A stretch of 64,000 nucleotides of DNA from contig NZ_CANMLV010000019.1 in the NCBI RefSeq assembly GCF_947498825.1, forward strand, positions 1-64,000, read 5' to 3'. The translations under genes were made by a program, and so were the position numbers. Below the pieces are notes generated by a model that saw only the letters and a list, made by a program, of their open reading frames with translations, ran no database searches and was not told the DNA's origin. Of the stretch, positions 1-7,289 are shown one piece after another (the stretch's first letter is position 1; each line of letters starts with the position of its first letter). Source of the DNA: an uncultured Cedecea sp. Lineage in GTDB: Bacteria; Pseudomonadota; Gammaproteobacteria; Enterobacterales; Enterobacteriaceae.

Positions 1-216
1 TTTTTAGCGTCAAAAGCTGTATTGCCTGATTGGGTGGAAAGAACAAATGCTCTGGCGAAAACGCACAGTGAATTATTGTCTTCCAGCATGGCTGGTAATG
101 CCCCAGTCTTTTTAGCATCAAAAGCTGTATTGCCTGATTGGTTGGAAAGAACTAATGCTCTGGCGAAAAAGTACAGTGAAATATTGTCTTCCAGTATGGC
201 TGGTAGTGCTTTAGGT
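1..216 (+). repeat. Tandem 108-bp coding repeat, two visible copies
   Basis: Units 1-108 and 109-216 are nearly identical at the DNA level (both start TTTTTAGC and run through TCTTCCAG to the GCTGGTA region). This indicates recent duplication inside the gene. The period of 108 is a multiple of three, so copy-number change would keep the reading frame. Confidence 0.8.
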
Positions 217-966
217 AATGCGTTATGGAAATCCCAACTTACTGCCTCTGAGCGATATGGCAAATTATTATCTGATAATTTCGCAACTAGAATTTTTACA
301 CAGCAGTTGGCTTTAGAACAAGATAAAGTAAAAAATATAAAAGAAGCGCATGCATCTATAAGTAACTATTTGAATAGGACTAGCGTTGAAGAATTAAATT
401 CCATTGTCAATATAGTCCACGATTATACAGGAACAGCTAAAGGAGCTGCTTATATTGCAGAGAACTCATCTCATTTTAATAAAGTTGATTCAGATGCAAT
501 TGCTAAATTTCAAGATTTTAAAAATAAAAATAAATATGTTAGAAAATTCCGGGAGTTGCCTTGGGGGGTTCAGTTAATAATATGTTGTATTTTTACTAGT
601 GTTATAATTCCTATGCTTACGGATTTTATTAAGGCTGAGATCCTTAAAACGCTCAATACACCCAGTGAGTTAATTATGAAAAATCCATCTATTAATGTAT
701 ATGTAAGAGAACTCAACGATACTCGTAAAGGAATTTTAGACTGGGAAACATTAAAGGATTTCAGAGTTATCACTGGCAATGATATTAATTTACGTGAGAA
801 ACCGTCGATGCAGGGGGAAGTGATCGGTTTGCTTGAAAAGTATTCTATTGTTTTAGTATTAGATAAAAGTGACAGAAAATGGCTCTATGTTAAAGTATCA
901 GTAAATAATGAAGAAATATATGGATGGATAAATCGCACATATACTAAACCATTAAGGAAAAACTAG
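1..966 (+). CDS. SH3-domain membrane protein with tandem 36-aa repeats (5' end outside window)
   Basis: The frame is open from base 1, so the true start lies to the left of the window; 321 residues are visible. A 108-bp unit (36 aa) starting FLASKAVLPDW is present twice in tandem at 1-108 and 109-216 with few differences, and more copies may lie upstream. A hydrophobic segment at about 565-630 (VQLIICCIFTSVIIPML) is a probable membrane helix. The last ~65 residues have the pattern of a bacterial SH3 domain: NDINLREKPS, then EVIGLLEKYS, then YGWINRTY. The repeats and helix suggest a membrane-anchored protein with its SH3 domain on the other side of a single helix. It lies at the inner end of the tRNA-Asn island, in the same low-GC DNA as the SEFIR gene. 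Function is unknown; a role in defence is only a guess from location. Confidence 0.75.
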   Translation, partial: FLASKAVLPDWVERTNALAKTHSELLSSSMAGNAPVFLASKAVLPDWLERTNALAKKYSEILSSSMAGSALGNALWKSQLTASERYGKLLSDNFATRIFTQQLALEQDKVKNIKEAHASISNYLNRTSVEELNSIVNIVHDYTGTAKGAAYIAENSSHFNKVDSDAIAKFQDFKNKNKYVRKFRELPWGVQLIICCIFTSVIIPMLTDFIKAEILKTLNTPSELIMKNPSINVYVRELNDTRKGILDWETLKDFRVITGNDINLREKPSMQGEVIGLLEKYSIVLVLDKSDRKWLYVKVSVNNEEIYGWINRTYTKPLRKN

Positions 967-1222
967 CTGATTACTTTAAATAAAATCATTTTCAATAAAC
1001 TATCTCTCTAATATATTGAAATATATATGATTTTAGTGTTTTTTAATATTGTCATGATAGAGAGGGTAAGCTAATGACTATTGTAAAGCAAAAAGATAAT
1101 AGCAGTCATTTTTATAAAAATAGGATCGAAAATAATGACTAAGATAATTAATGTAGGTGTTAACGGATGATAATGACGAACATGATTTCTATATGTGTCA
1201 GTTTTTAATATAAAACTAACTA

Positions 1223-1261
1223 AAGCGAGCTTCGATATCAAATATGACAGCTTGCTCGCTT
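1223..1261. terminator. Inverted repeat between convergent genes
   Basis: AAGCGAGC (1223-1230) pairs with GCTCGCTT (1254-1261), just past the end of the minus-strand gene at 1271 and downstream of the plus-strand gene ending at 966. Probable terminator; the T-runs are weak. The 300 bases between 967 and 1270 otherwise hold nothing convincing. Confidence 0.4.
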
Positions 1262-1270
1262 ATTGATAAA

Positions 1271-1669
1271 TTATTCTACTCGGCGTTGCTTTAATATTTT
1301 ACTTATCTCGTTAACCGCTGCTTGTTCTTCTTTTTGAAAGTCATTAGGCTCAATGGTCATGATTATAGACTTATACCCCAATAGTGCTGAAACACCCCCC
1401 ATCAATATTGCGATAAGATCTGTTTTTCCATTGTACATAGCCCAAATTGCACTAGCGAAAGCTAAAATAATAACGAAAACATATGTTGGTATTAAACGCC
1501 TAACTTTTCTTCGTTGTTCAATTTTAATATTTTCAGCTCTAAATGGACGATCTGCTAAAAGAATCTCATTTGAGCAGTGGATATAGAGTTTAAATTCATT
1601 TTCAGAGCTATCATTTATATTAAAATCCCCATTGACGTTAATGTCACGTCCATTATTAAAATCTCTCAA
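1271..1669 (-). CDS. Small membrane protein of unknown function
   Basis: This 132-aa protein has a polar N-terminal part with an Asn/Asp-rich stretch (NGRDINVNGDFNIND), then two hydrophobic segments at about residues 60-80 and 87-105, and a basic C-terminus. The start is TTG at 1667-1669; a GGAG motif six bases upstream supports it, and no ATG is better placed. The Asn/Asp-rich head resembles small island-encoded membrane proteins found near effector genes, but I do not recognise a named family. It faces the preceding gene convergently. Confidence 0.6.
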   Translation of the reverse strand: MRDFNNGRDINVNGDFNINDSSENEFKLYIHCSNEILLADRPFRAENIKIEQRRKVRRLIPTYVFVIILAFASAIWAMYNGKTDLIAILMGGVSALLGYKSIIMTIEPNDFQKEEQAAVNEISKILKQRRVE

Positions 1670-1979
1670 TTGTGACTCCGTTCTTTAATTTTATAAGCTA
1701 GCGTTGAGGAAAATATAACTTCTGAATTTTATAAGTTATATTTACCATGTTGTTTATAATAAATTAATTCTGATGAATTGTTTTATCAATATAAATTTTT
1801 GTAGAAATACAAATAAATGATAAAAAATTCTCTGTTCTCTGCTTTATTGGTTAATAAAGGTGAAAGTACTGAAAATTAATGTTAGAAGGATATTTTTCTC
1901 TTTAAGAAGGATTGTCCACTCCCCCTAAAATGAGACAGCTATAATTAGATTTTCTGCCTTTACATACGCAGAGGTCAAA

Positions 1980-2249
1980 ATGAAAAAAGCACGTTTTACT
2001 GAAACTCAGATCGTTAACATCCTGAAGCTTGCCGATTCTGGCCTGAAAGTTGAAGAAATCTGCCGTCAGAACGGAATAAGTAATGCAACTTATTACAACT
2101 GGAAATCTAAGTATGGTGGTATGGAAGCTAATGATGTTAAACGATTAAAAGAGCTTGAAGATGAAAACGCCCGACTCAAAAAACTCTTTGCTGAAGTCAG
2201 TCTTGAAAATCATGCCATGAAGGAGCTTTTTGCAAAAAAGGGCTGGTAA
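1980..2249 (+). CDS. IS3-family transposase OrfA
   Basis: An 89-aa DNA-binding subunit: helix-turn-helix in the first 50 residues (FTETQIVNILK, then CRQNGISNATYYNWKSKYGG), followed by a leucine-zipper-like coiled coil (LEDENARLKKLFAEVSLEN). At the end is the heptamer A AAA AAG at 2234-2240, the classical -1 slippage site of the family, which lets ribosomes pass into OrfB and make the OrfAB transposase. Confidence 0.92.
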   Translation: MKKARFTETQIVNILKLADSGLKVEEICRQNGISNATYYNWKSKYGGMEANDVKRLKELEDENARLKKLFAEVSLENHAMKELFAKKGW

Positions 2250-3088
2250 TAGCCGAGAAAAAATCCTGTGCCGGACTATTAACGGCTTCAGGTCTGTCGG
2301 TTATTACGGCTTGTAAACTGACCTCTTTATCACGGGCATCTTTTTATCGACGCAATACTGACTGGCGTGAAAAAGATAAGGCCGTGATTGATGCTATTCA
2401 GACTGTTTTATCTGAGTCGCCTCAGGCTGGATTCTGGAAATGTTATTACCGACTCAGATTTAAGGGTTACAGCTTCAACCATAAACGTGTTTATCGTGTG
2501 TATTGCCGGTTGGGCCTGAACCTTAAACGCAGAGTCAAAAAAATGCTGCCAGAACGTGAGAAAAAGCCGTTATCTGTTGTGAATAAACCGAATGTTCAGT
2601 GGGCGATGGATTTCATGCATGATGCCCTGTATTGCGGTAAGCGATTCAGAACACTGAATATTATTGATGAGGGAACGCGTGAATGTCTGGCTATTGAGGT
2701 CGATACTTCTTTGTCAGCGGACAGAGTGATCCGCGTACTTGAACGCCTGAAAGAAGAGCGCGGACAACCTCAGCAAATCAGGGTTGATAATGGTCCGGAA
2801 TTGATATCGTTTAACTTACTGAATTACTGTGAATATAATGGTATTACTCTGCGCCATATTCAACGGGGTAAACCGCAGCAGAATGGATTTATTGAACGTT
2901 TTAATGGTTCATTTCGCTGGGAGTTTTTAAATGCCTATTTGTTTGAATCACTCAGTCAGGTCAGAGAAATGGCTTGGTTCTGGCAACAGGATTATAACCT
3001 GAACCGTACCCATGAAAGCCGGGGGAACCTTCCCCCGGAGATATACCGGAAACAGCTGGAAAACTCTAATCAGGTCTGTCTCAGATAA
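2240..3088 (+). CDS. IS3-family transposase OrfB (integrase catalytic domain), made as OrfAB fusion
   Basis: The OrfB frame is open from the slippage heptamer at 2234-2240; the first ATG of this frame is at 2384. The catalytic triad is present: Asp in WAMDFMHDAL, Asp in RVDNGPELIS, and Glu in GFIERFNGSF, with 35 residues between the last two (DD35E). Its end, SNQVCLR, lies just inside the right inverted repeat. No frameshift or stop breaks the domain, so the element may still be active. Confidence 0.92.
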   Translation, partial: GLVIAEKKSCAGLLTASGLSVITACKLTSLSRASFYRRNTDWREKDKAVIDAIQTVLSESPQAGFWKCYYRLRFKGYSFNHKRVYRVYCRLGLNLKRRVKKMLPEREKKPLSVVNKPNVQWAMDFMHDALYCGKRFRTLNIIDEGTRECLAIEVDTSLSADRVIRVLERLKEERGQPQQIRVDNGPELISFNLLNYCEYNGITLRHIQRGKPQQNGFIERFNGSFRWEFLNAYLFESLSQVREMAWFWQQDYNLNRTHESRGNLPPEIYRKQLENSNQVCLR

Positions 3089-3101
3089 CGGGGAGTGGAC
3101 A

Positions 3102-3472
3102 AATCCTTTAATAAAAGTAGTTATCCCAAGTTAGCGTTAGTTTATCCTTCCGGTAAATTACCTGATCTGAGAGGTCTGTTTATCAGAGGAAGTGATCAGG
3201 GACGTGGCTATGATGCAGGAAGACAAGTATTAACAGAACAAGGTGATGCGATTAGAAATATCACTGGACAGGTAAAAACATCATCGGGTAGATTTGATAA
3301 TGAAAAAATTAACGGTGCGTTCAGAATCACTCAAACAGGATTAATGGGGACAGGTTTCGATGGGTGGTATGAACATGGTATAGCAACATTTGATGCGTCT
3401 AAAATGGTACCTACAGCAGATGAGAACAGGCCAAAAAATATGTCTTTTATATACATAATAAAAGGGGAATAA
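3102..3472 (+). pseudogene. Phage tail-fibre (tail collar) gene, 3' fragment cut by the IS
   Basis: The fragment reads SSYPKLALVYPSGKLPDLRG, then FIRGSDQGRGYDAGR, and VLTEQGDAIRNITG. This is the conserved C-terminal region of lambdoid/Mu-type tail-fibre and collar proteins (PDLRGxFIRG...GDxIRxITG). Its upstream part is missing, and the frame enters directly from the IS right end, where a GTG at 3095 gives a fortuitous start. About 120 residues remain. It shows that part of a prophage once lay in this island; no other phage gene remains next to it. Confidence 0.85.
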
Positions 3473-3536
3473 GCCTTTTAGTAAAACATTAATGAATAAA
3501 ATACATGTTAATTTTTTCAGAACAGTATTTTTATAT

Positions 3537-3564
3537 CCCTCATATAATATCATATGAGGGTTTT
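3537..3564 (+). terminator. Terminator-like hairpin after the tail-fibre fragment
   Basis: CCCTCATAT (3537-3545) and ATATGAGGG (3552-3560) form a perfect 9-bp stem with a 6-base loop followed by TTTT. It lies between the tail-fibre remnant and the convergent SEFIR gene and could serve both. Confidence 0.6.
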
Positions 3565-3597
3565 ATCTATATGGAGAGGAATATCTCACAATCTTAA

Positions 3598-5034
3598 CTA
3601 TGCCTTTGTTGCTAATTTTTCAAAGCCGAGTAAAACTGAGGGATTGATAGATTCAAACTGCCATTGTGGTAATCTTTTCTGATTAGTTTTATAAGCGTTT
3701 AGCAGTTCATTTAAGTCAGAGGGTTTATCTATATTTAATAGAGTTTTCGATTTTTCAAAGTATGCTTTTGATGAAGATCTCGCAAAAACCTCAAATGAAC
3801 TAGGAAAATGGCCAAGATAGACTAATGTATCTGGGAACCAGCATTGATAGTGATCAATTTTCTGTATTTCACTTCGTAAAAAAAGTATGAAATCTGCTTG
3901 CATTAAATAACGAAAATCTATACCTGTCCCATTGTTTCTTTTCTTAAGGATGTCTGCACAAGGTGATAATAGGTTGAGTTTTAATCTATTATTTCGACTT
4001 TCAAATGAACGTAAGTGTTCCCTGATTATTTCATAACCAACCATTGCATCTCTTCCATAAACTGTTCTTCCCGGAAGGTAATATTGCTCCATGAGTAATT
4101 TATTAACTTCTTTAAATCTCTCATGTTTTATTAAAATCGCAATGGCATACAAAAATAGTTCGCGAATAATAAATTTAAAATTATCGAAATCCCATTCATT
4201 CCAACTGCTTATATGCTCAGGTCTATCCATATATGGGATAATTGATTCAAAAAACTTATGTAATTTAAGAATGTTATCTTCTGTAGGTGCATATTGAGAA
4301 ATAGTAATAAACAGCATTATTGCTTCATTTCTATATGGTGTGAAGTTATCTATATTATTGATAACTTGATCATCAAATTCACCTTCTTTTTTCGTGATTC
4401 TAAATTTTTCGAGGTTATTAGAAAATGTTGAAAAGTATTCGTCTAAGGCACCTGAAGCGAATGGTTTACCCTCTTTAATGGCAGATACAGCTCTTTTAAA
4501 CGCGGCAGTAGTTCCCAGAGATACGCTTTCCGATTCGTCTAAAAATGAAGGGCGATTTCCTATCGCTGGCCTAGTATATAAGGGTTTGTCATATATCCAG
4601 CGTAATAATTTATCAAAATTATCGGTATAGTTATCTGGTTCACTTAAATCAATATATATACGGGACTTGTAATAAGTAGGTAGAAATGCTTTTCCTTGTG
4701 AATCTTTTTCTGAAATGATTGCTACAAATTTCCCTTGCTCCTGATTTTCATAAACTTCACGTGAGATAATTTGAGTTTCTGTACCGACACCACCAGATCG
4801 ACCATCTGCCTTCGATGCGTAAATTTCATCACATATAATTGCTACTTTGGTTATCTGAGGATCTGTAACCATTTTCTCCATAAAGGCAACTGAGTCATGG
4901 CCTTCTTTTAGATCCCATTTATCAAGAATTACATGGATTCCAGATTCTGTTAGCTCATTAGCCAAATCCATTACCCATTGTTCATGGGTGGGGTTAGACC
5001 AACTATAAGAAATGAATAATTTGGGATTTTCCAT
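3598..5034 (-). CDS. SEFIR (TIR-like) domain protein, candidate defence effector
   Basis: The 478-aa protein opens with FISYSW at residues 7-12, then LDKWDLKEGHD at about 37-47, both typical of the SEFIR/TIR fold. The domain runs to about residue 150 (the YYKSRIYIDLSE strand). The remaining ~320 residues are mostly helical with no domain I can name. Bacterial TIR and SEFIR proteins often act in anti-phage defence by degrading NAD or by assembling on a partner; whether this one has enzymatic activity cannot be told from sequence alone. It is the nearest cargo gene to the integrase (120 bp) on the same strand and is clearly lower in GC than the integrase. There is no second defence gene beside it on the integrase side, so it may act alone. 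Confidence 0.8.
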   Translation of the reverse strand: MENPKLFISYSWSNPTHEQWVMDLANELTESGIHVILDKWDLKEGHDSVAFMEKMVTDPQITKVAIICDEIYASKADGRSGGVGTETQIISREVYENQEQGKFVAIISEKDSQGKAFLPTYYKSRIYIDLSEPDNYTDNFDKLLRWIYDKPLYTRPAIGNRPSFLDESESVSLGTTAAFKRAVSAIKEGKPFASGALDEYFSTFSNNLEKFRITKKEGEFDDQVINNIDNFTPYRNEAIMLFITISQYAPTEDNILKLHKFFESIIPYMDRPEHISSWNEWDFDNFKFIIRELFLYAIAILIKHERFKEVNKLLMEQYYLPGRTVYGRDAMVGYEIIREHLRSFESRNNRLKLNLLSPCADILKKRNNGTGIDFRYLMQADFILFLRSEIQKIDHYQCWFPDTLVYLGHFPSSFEVFARSSSKAYFEKSKTLLNIDKPSDLNELLNAYKTNQKRLPQWQFESINPSVLLGFEKLATKA

Positions 5035-5154
5035 TTGTGCGTAAATCCTTAATGAGTGGATAACTTTGCTGTGAGTTCTAACGATTTGTATCGTGAGTCT
5101 TTCTCAACGATAATATTAACAGGTTTTGTAAATCGTTCATGGCTTTTGATCAAT

Positions 5155-6429
5155 CTATCCCTGTTGTGCAAACTCAAACGGCCTGACCATATTGCTAGTG
5201 TTAGCATCCAGAAAATCACCCCACCATTGCAGCATTAAACGCCTTTGGTCTAAATGCTTAGCCTTATGGGTATAGGCAGCACGAACACTGTTGCTTTCCT
5301 TATGGCTCATCTGTAGCTCTACAGCGTCTTCTGACCACAAACCAGACTCAATTAAGGCACTACAAGCAAGGGTACGGAAACCATGTCCACAAATATCCTG
5401 TTTGGTGTCATAGCCCATATTACGCAGGGCTTTATTGATGGTGTTTTCACTCATGGGTTTAAAACTGTCATAGCTGCCAGTAAAAATTAACCCATCCTCA
5501 TTGCCATCTTCATAGGTCAGGTGTTTTATCTCACTTAAAATTTCTATGGCCTGACGGCATAAGGGAACAATATGTTGGCGTTTCATCTTGGTGCCACGGC
5601 CTGAATACTTCACGCCCTCAATGACTTCTCGCTGTTCTGGAATAATCCAAAGCTTACTCTTGAAGTCGATTTCTGACCATCTGGCAAAACGTAGCTCACT
5701 GGATCGAACAAATACCAGTAAGTTAAGTTTTATGGCAAGGGTAGTGAGTCTGCGGCCTTTATAGTTATCAATCCGTTCAAGCAGCAAGGGAATTTCTTCC
5801 AGCTCCAGTGCAGGGCGGTGTTCGGTTTCAGGCTTCTGAACAGAATCTTGCAGATCGTAAGCCGGGTTATAACGAATAAGCTGTTGCTGGACGGCGTAGC
5901 GGAGAATAGACGTAATATACTGTTTAATTCTTGTCGCCACTTCCAGATAACCAAGCGCTTCCACTTTTTTTAGTGGGGCTAACAGATCGCCCGTTGAAAG
6001 CTCGGTCACATCTTTATCCCCAATAGAGGGGAAGACATAAGTTTCAAGTCGGGTTTTTACCGTGTTCTGGTAATCTTCAGACCATTTCTTTTTGGTGGTA
6101 AACCATGAATTTGCAACGACCTTAAAAGCACGTGTGTTATCTCGTTTTGCTTTTAGCTCTGTGGTTTCAGATTTTTTCTTGGCGTTAGGGTCAATACCCT
6201 CAGCAATAAGCTTACGGGCTTCATCCCGGCGTTCTCTTGCTTTAGAAAGTGAAACAGAAGGGTAAACACCTAAAGCGAGTATTCTTTGCTTCTTATCGAA
6301 ACGATAAGATAAGCGCCAGTATTTTGACCCATTAGGATGCACCAACAGATGCATACCAAAGCCATCGGTCAGCTTATATTCTTTCTCAAGAGACTTGGCA
6401 TTTTTTACTTTGGAATCAGTAAGTGACAT
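5155..6429 (-). CDS. P4-type tyrosine integrase of the tRNA-Asn island
   Basis: The 424-aa protein has an N-terminal DUF4102 arm-binding domain (MSLTDSKVKNAKSLEKEYKL...), a SAM-like core-binding domain at about 100-200, and a C-terminal catalytic domain. The catalytic set is visible: Arg242 (in VRSSELRFARW), His349 and Arg352 (GHGFR), His376 (MSHKE) and Tyr386 (AAYTHK). It starts 180 bases from the 3' end of tRNA-Asn and is read away from the tRNA, the usual arrangement for integration at a tRNA 3' end, so the island extends left out of the window. A degraded relative with nearly the same 5' half lies at 26087-26579. Confidence 0.95.
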   Translation of the reverse strand: MSLTDSKVKNAKSLEKEYKLTDGFGMHLLVHPNGSKYWRLSYRFDKKQRILALGVYPSVSLSKARERRDEARKLIAEGIDPNAKKKSETTELKAKRDNTRAFKVVANSWFTTKKKWSEDYQNTVKTRLETYVFPSIGDKDVTELSTGDLLAPLKKVEALGYLEVATRIKQYITSILRYAVQQQLIRYNPAYDLQDSVQKPETEHRPALELEEIPLLLERIDNYKGRRLTTLAIKLNLLVFVRSSELRFARWSEIDFKSKLWIIPEQREVIEGVKYSGRGTKMKRQHIVPLCRQAIEILSEIKHLTYEDGNEDGLIFTGSYDSFKPMSENTINKALRNMGYDTKQDICGHGFRTLACSALIESGLWSEDAVELQMSHKESNSVRAAYTHKAKHLDQRRLMLQWWGDFLDANTSNMVRPFEFAQQG

Positions 6430-6569
6430 GACTCGCCCCCTTGAGTTGTTGGTATAAGCAAAATCGAACCAGAGATACCAACGATTCTACCAACAAAAGT
6501 AGTGAGTAGTAGCGTTTTTTGGTGGAAGAGGGTGAACGTAAAAGAGGAGTTAAGCAATTGATAGAAAGC

Positions 6570-6600
6570 AAAAAAGCAGACGTCAGTGAACGTCTGCTTT
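6570..6600 (-). terminator. Terminator downstream of tRNA-Asn (left copy)
   Basis: AAAGCAGACG and CGTCTGCTTT form a strong stem (6573-6600). Read on the minus strand it follows the tRNA by about 9 bases and ends in a T-run. The same hairpin is present beside the other tRNA-Asn at 26723-26750. Confidence 0.75.
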
Positions 6601-6608
6601 CTTTAAAT

Positions 6609-6684
6609 TGGCTCCTCTGACTGGACTCGAACCAGTGACATACGGATTAACAGTCCGCCGTTCTACCGACTGAACTACAGAGGA
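6609..6684 (-). tRNA. tRNA-Asn (anticodon GTT)
   Basis: The minus strand reads TCCTCTGTAGTTCAGTCGGT at the 5' end, CTGTTAATC in the anticodon loop and TTCGAGTCC in the T arm, ending GAGGAGCCA with encoded CCA. The sequence is 76 nt and folds as a standard cloverleaf. It is the integration target of the island to its left. Confidence 0.98.
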
Positions 6685-6875
6685 ATCGTTTGAACGGGGC
6701 GCATATTACCGGGGCTGAATGAGGTTGTCAAAGCATCCGTGACAGAAAAATGTTTGTTTGCTGATAAAACAAACAAATGGCATAAAAAAGCGCGTATTGA
6801 GATAACTTTACAGCACAATGATTGCCATTTTGTTTTCAGGCCATATGATAAGCCCATTGAAAATGTGAGGGTGTA

Positions 6876-7241
6876 ATGGTTAAACAGCAACGTCTGGGTC
6901 TCTGGTTCCTGTGTTTGGCATGTGTGGTGGTGCTCGTGTGTAGCGCTCAACGCGTGTTGAGTCTGCATGCCTTGCAGACGGGAACGAGCGTCAGTGTTAT
7001 GTTGACTCAGCCTGATACGCCTTCACAGGATGACGATACGGCTGTAACCCCCTGCGAGCTTAGTGCAAAATCACTTCTGAGCATGCCGCCGATGCTGTTT
7101 GACAGTGCTTTACTGACTCTTGGTCTGTTGCTGTTACTTCTGGCTCCCCGGCGTTCGTGTCAGCGTCGATTCTTTCCGCCCAGGGTCATATCATCCCCCT
7201 CTCTCAGAGTGCACCTCCGCTTCTGCGTATTCCAGGAATGA
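6876..7241 (+). CDS. scsA: ScsA, suppressor of copper sensitivity protein A
   Basis: The 121-aa protein has an N-terminal hydrophobic helix (LWFLCLACVVVLVCSAQ), a periplasmic middle with a conserved TPCELSAKSLLS stretch, a second helix (LLTLGLLLLLLAPRR) and a basic tail. This layout and sequence match ScsA of Salmonella. It is the first gene of scsABCD, 48 bases before scsB. The operon is linked to copper and peroxide stress; ScsA itself is poorly characterised and is proposed to protect the envelope against oxidative damage. The ATG at 6876 follows a GAGGG-type site. Confidence 0.8.
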   Translation: MVKQQRLGLWFLCLACVVVLVCSAQRVLSLHALQTGTSVSVMLTQPDTPSQDDDTAVTPCELSAKSLLSMPPMLFDSALLTLGLLLLLLAPRRSCQRRFFPPRVISSPSLRVHLRFCVFQE

Positions 7242-7289
7242 TAGTTAACTGTTTCTGACAGTGAGTTCATCATTTTATGGAGAAAAAAT

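Larger units (their letters stand above)
1913..3101 (+). mobile_element. IS3-family insertion sequence, about 1.19 kb
   Basis: Terminal inverted repeats begin TGTCCACTCCCC at 1913 and, on the other strand, at 3101; matching continues imperfectly to GAGACAG. Inside are the two overlapping transposase frames typical of the IS3 family, most like the IS407 group. No clean target duplication is visible: the left flank reads GGAT and the right flank AATC. The right side joins directly to a tail-fibre fragment while the left side does not look like tail fibre, so the element probably took part in a deletion. The element looks intact. Confidence 0.9.
5931..6690. repeat. Long direct repeat, left copy (integrase 5' half plus tRNA-Asn)
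   Basis: The bases from TTGTCGCCACTTCCAG in the integrase through the tRNA 5' end recur at 26087-26837 with mostly single-base differences and small indels. Identity is highest in the tRNA, terminator and integrase start. The two copies are in direct orientation, 20.2 kb apart. Confidence 0.9.

Noticed and set aside
1074..1142. 22-codon frame after AGAGGGTAA
   Set aside because: Too short and polar with no conservation evidence; probably chance in AT-rich DNA.
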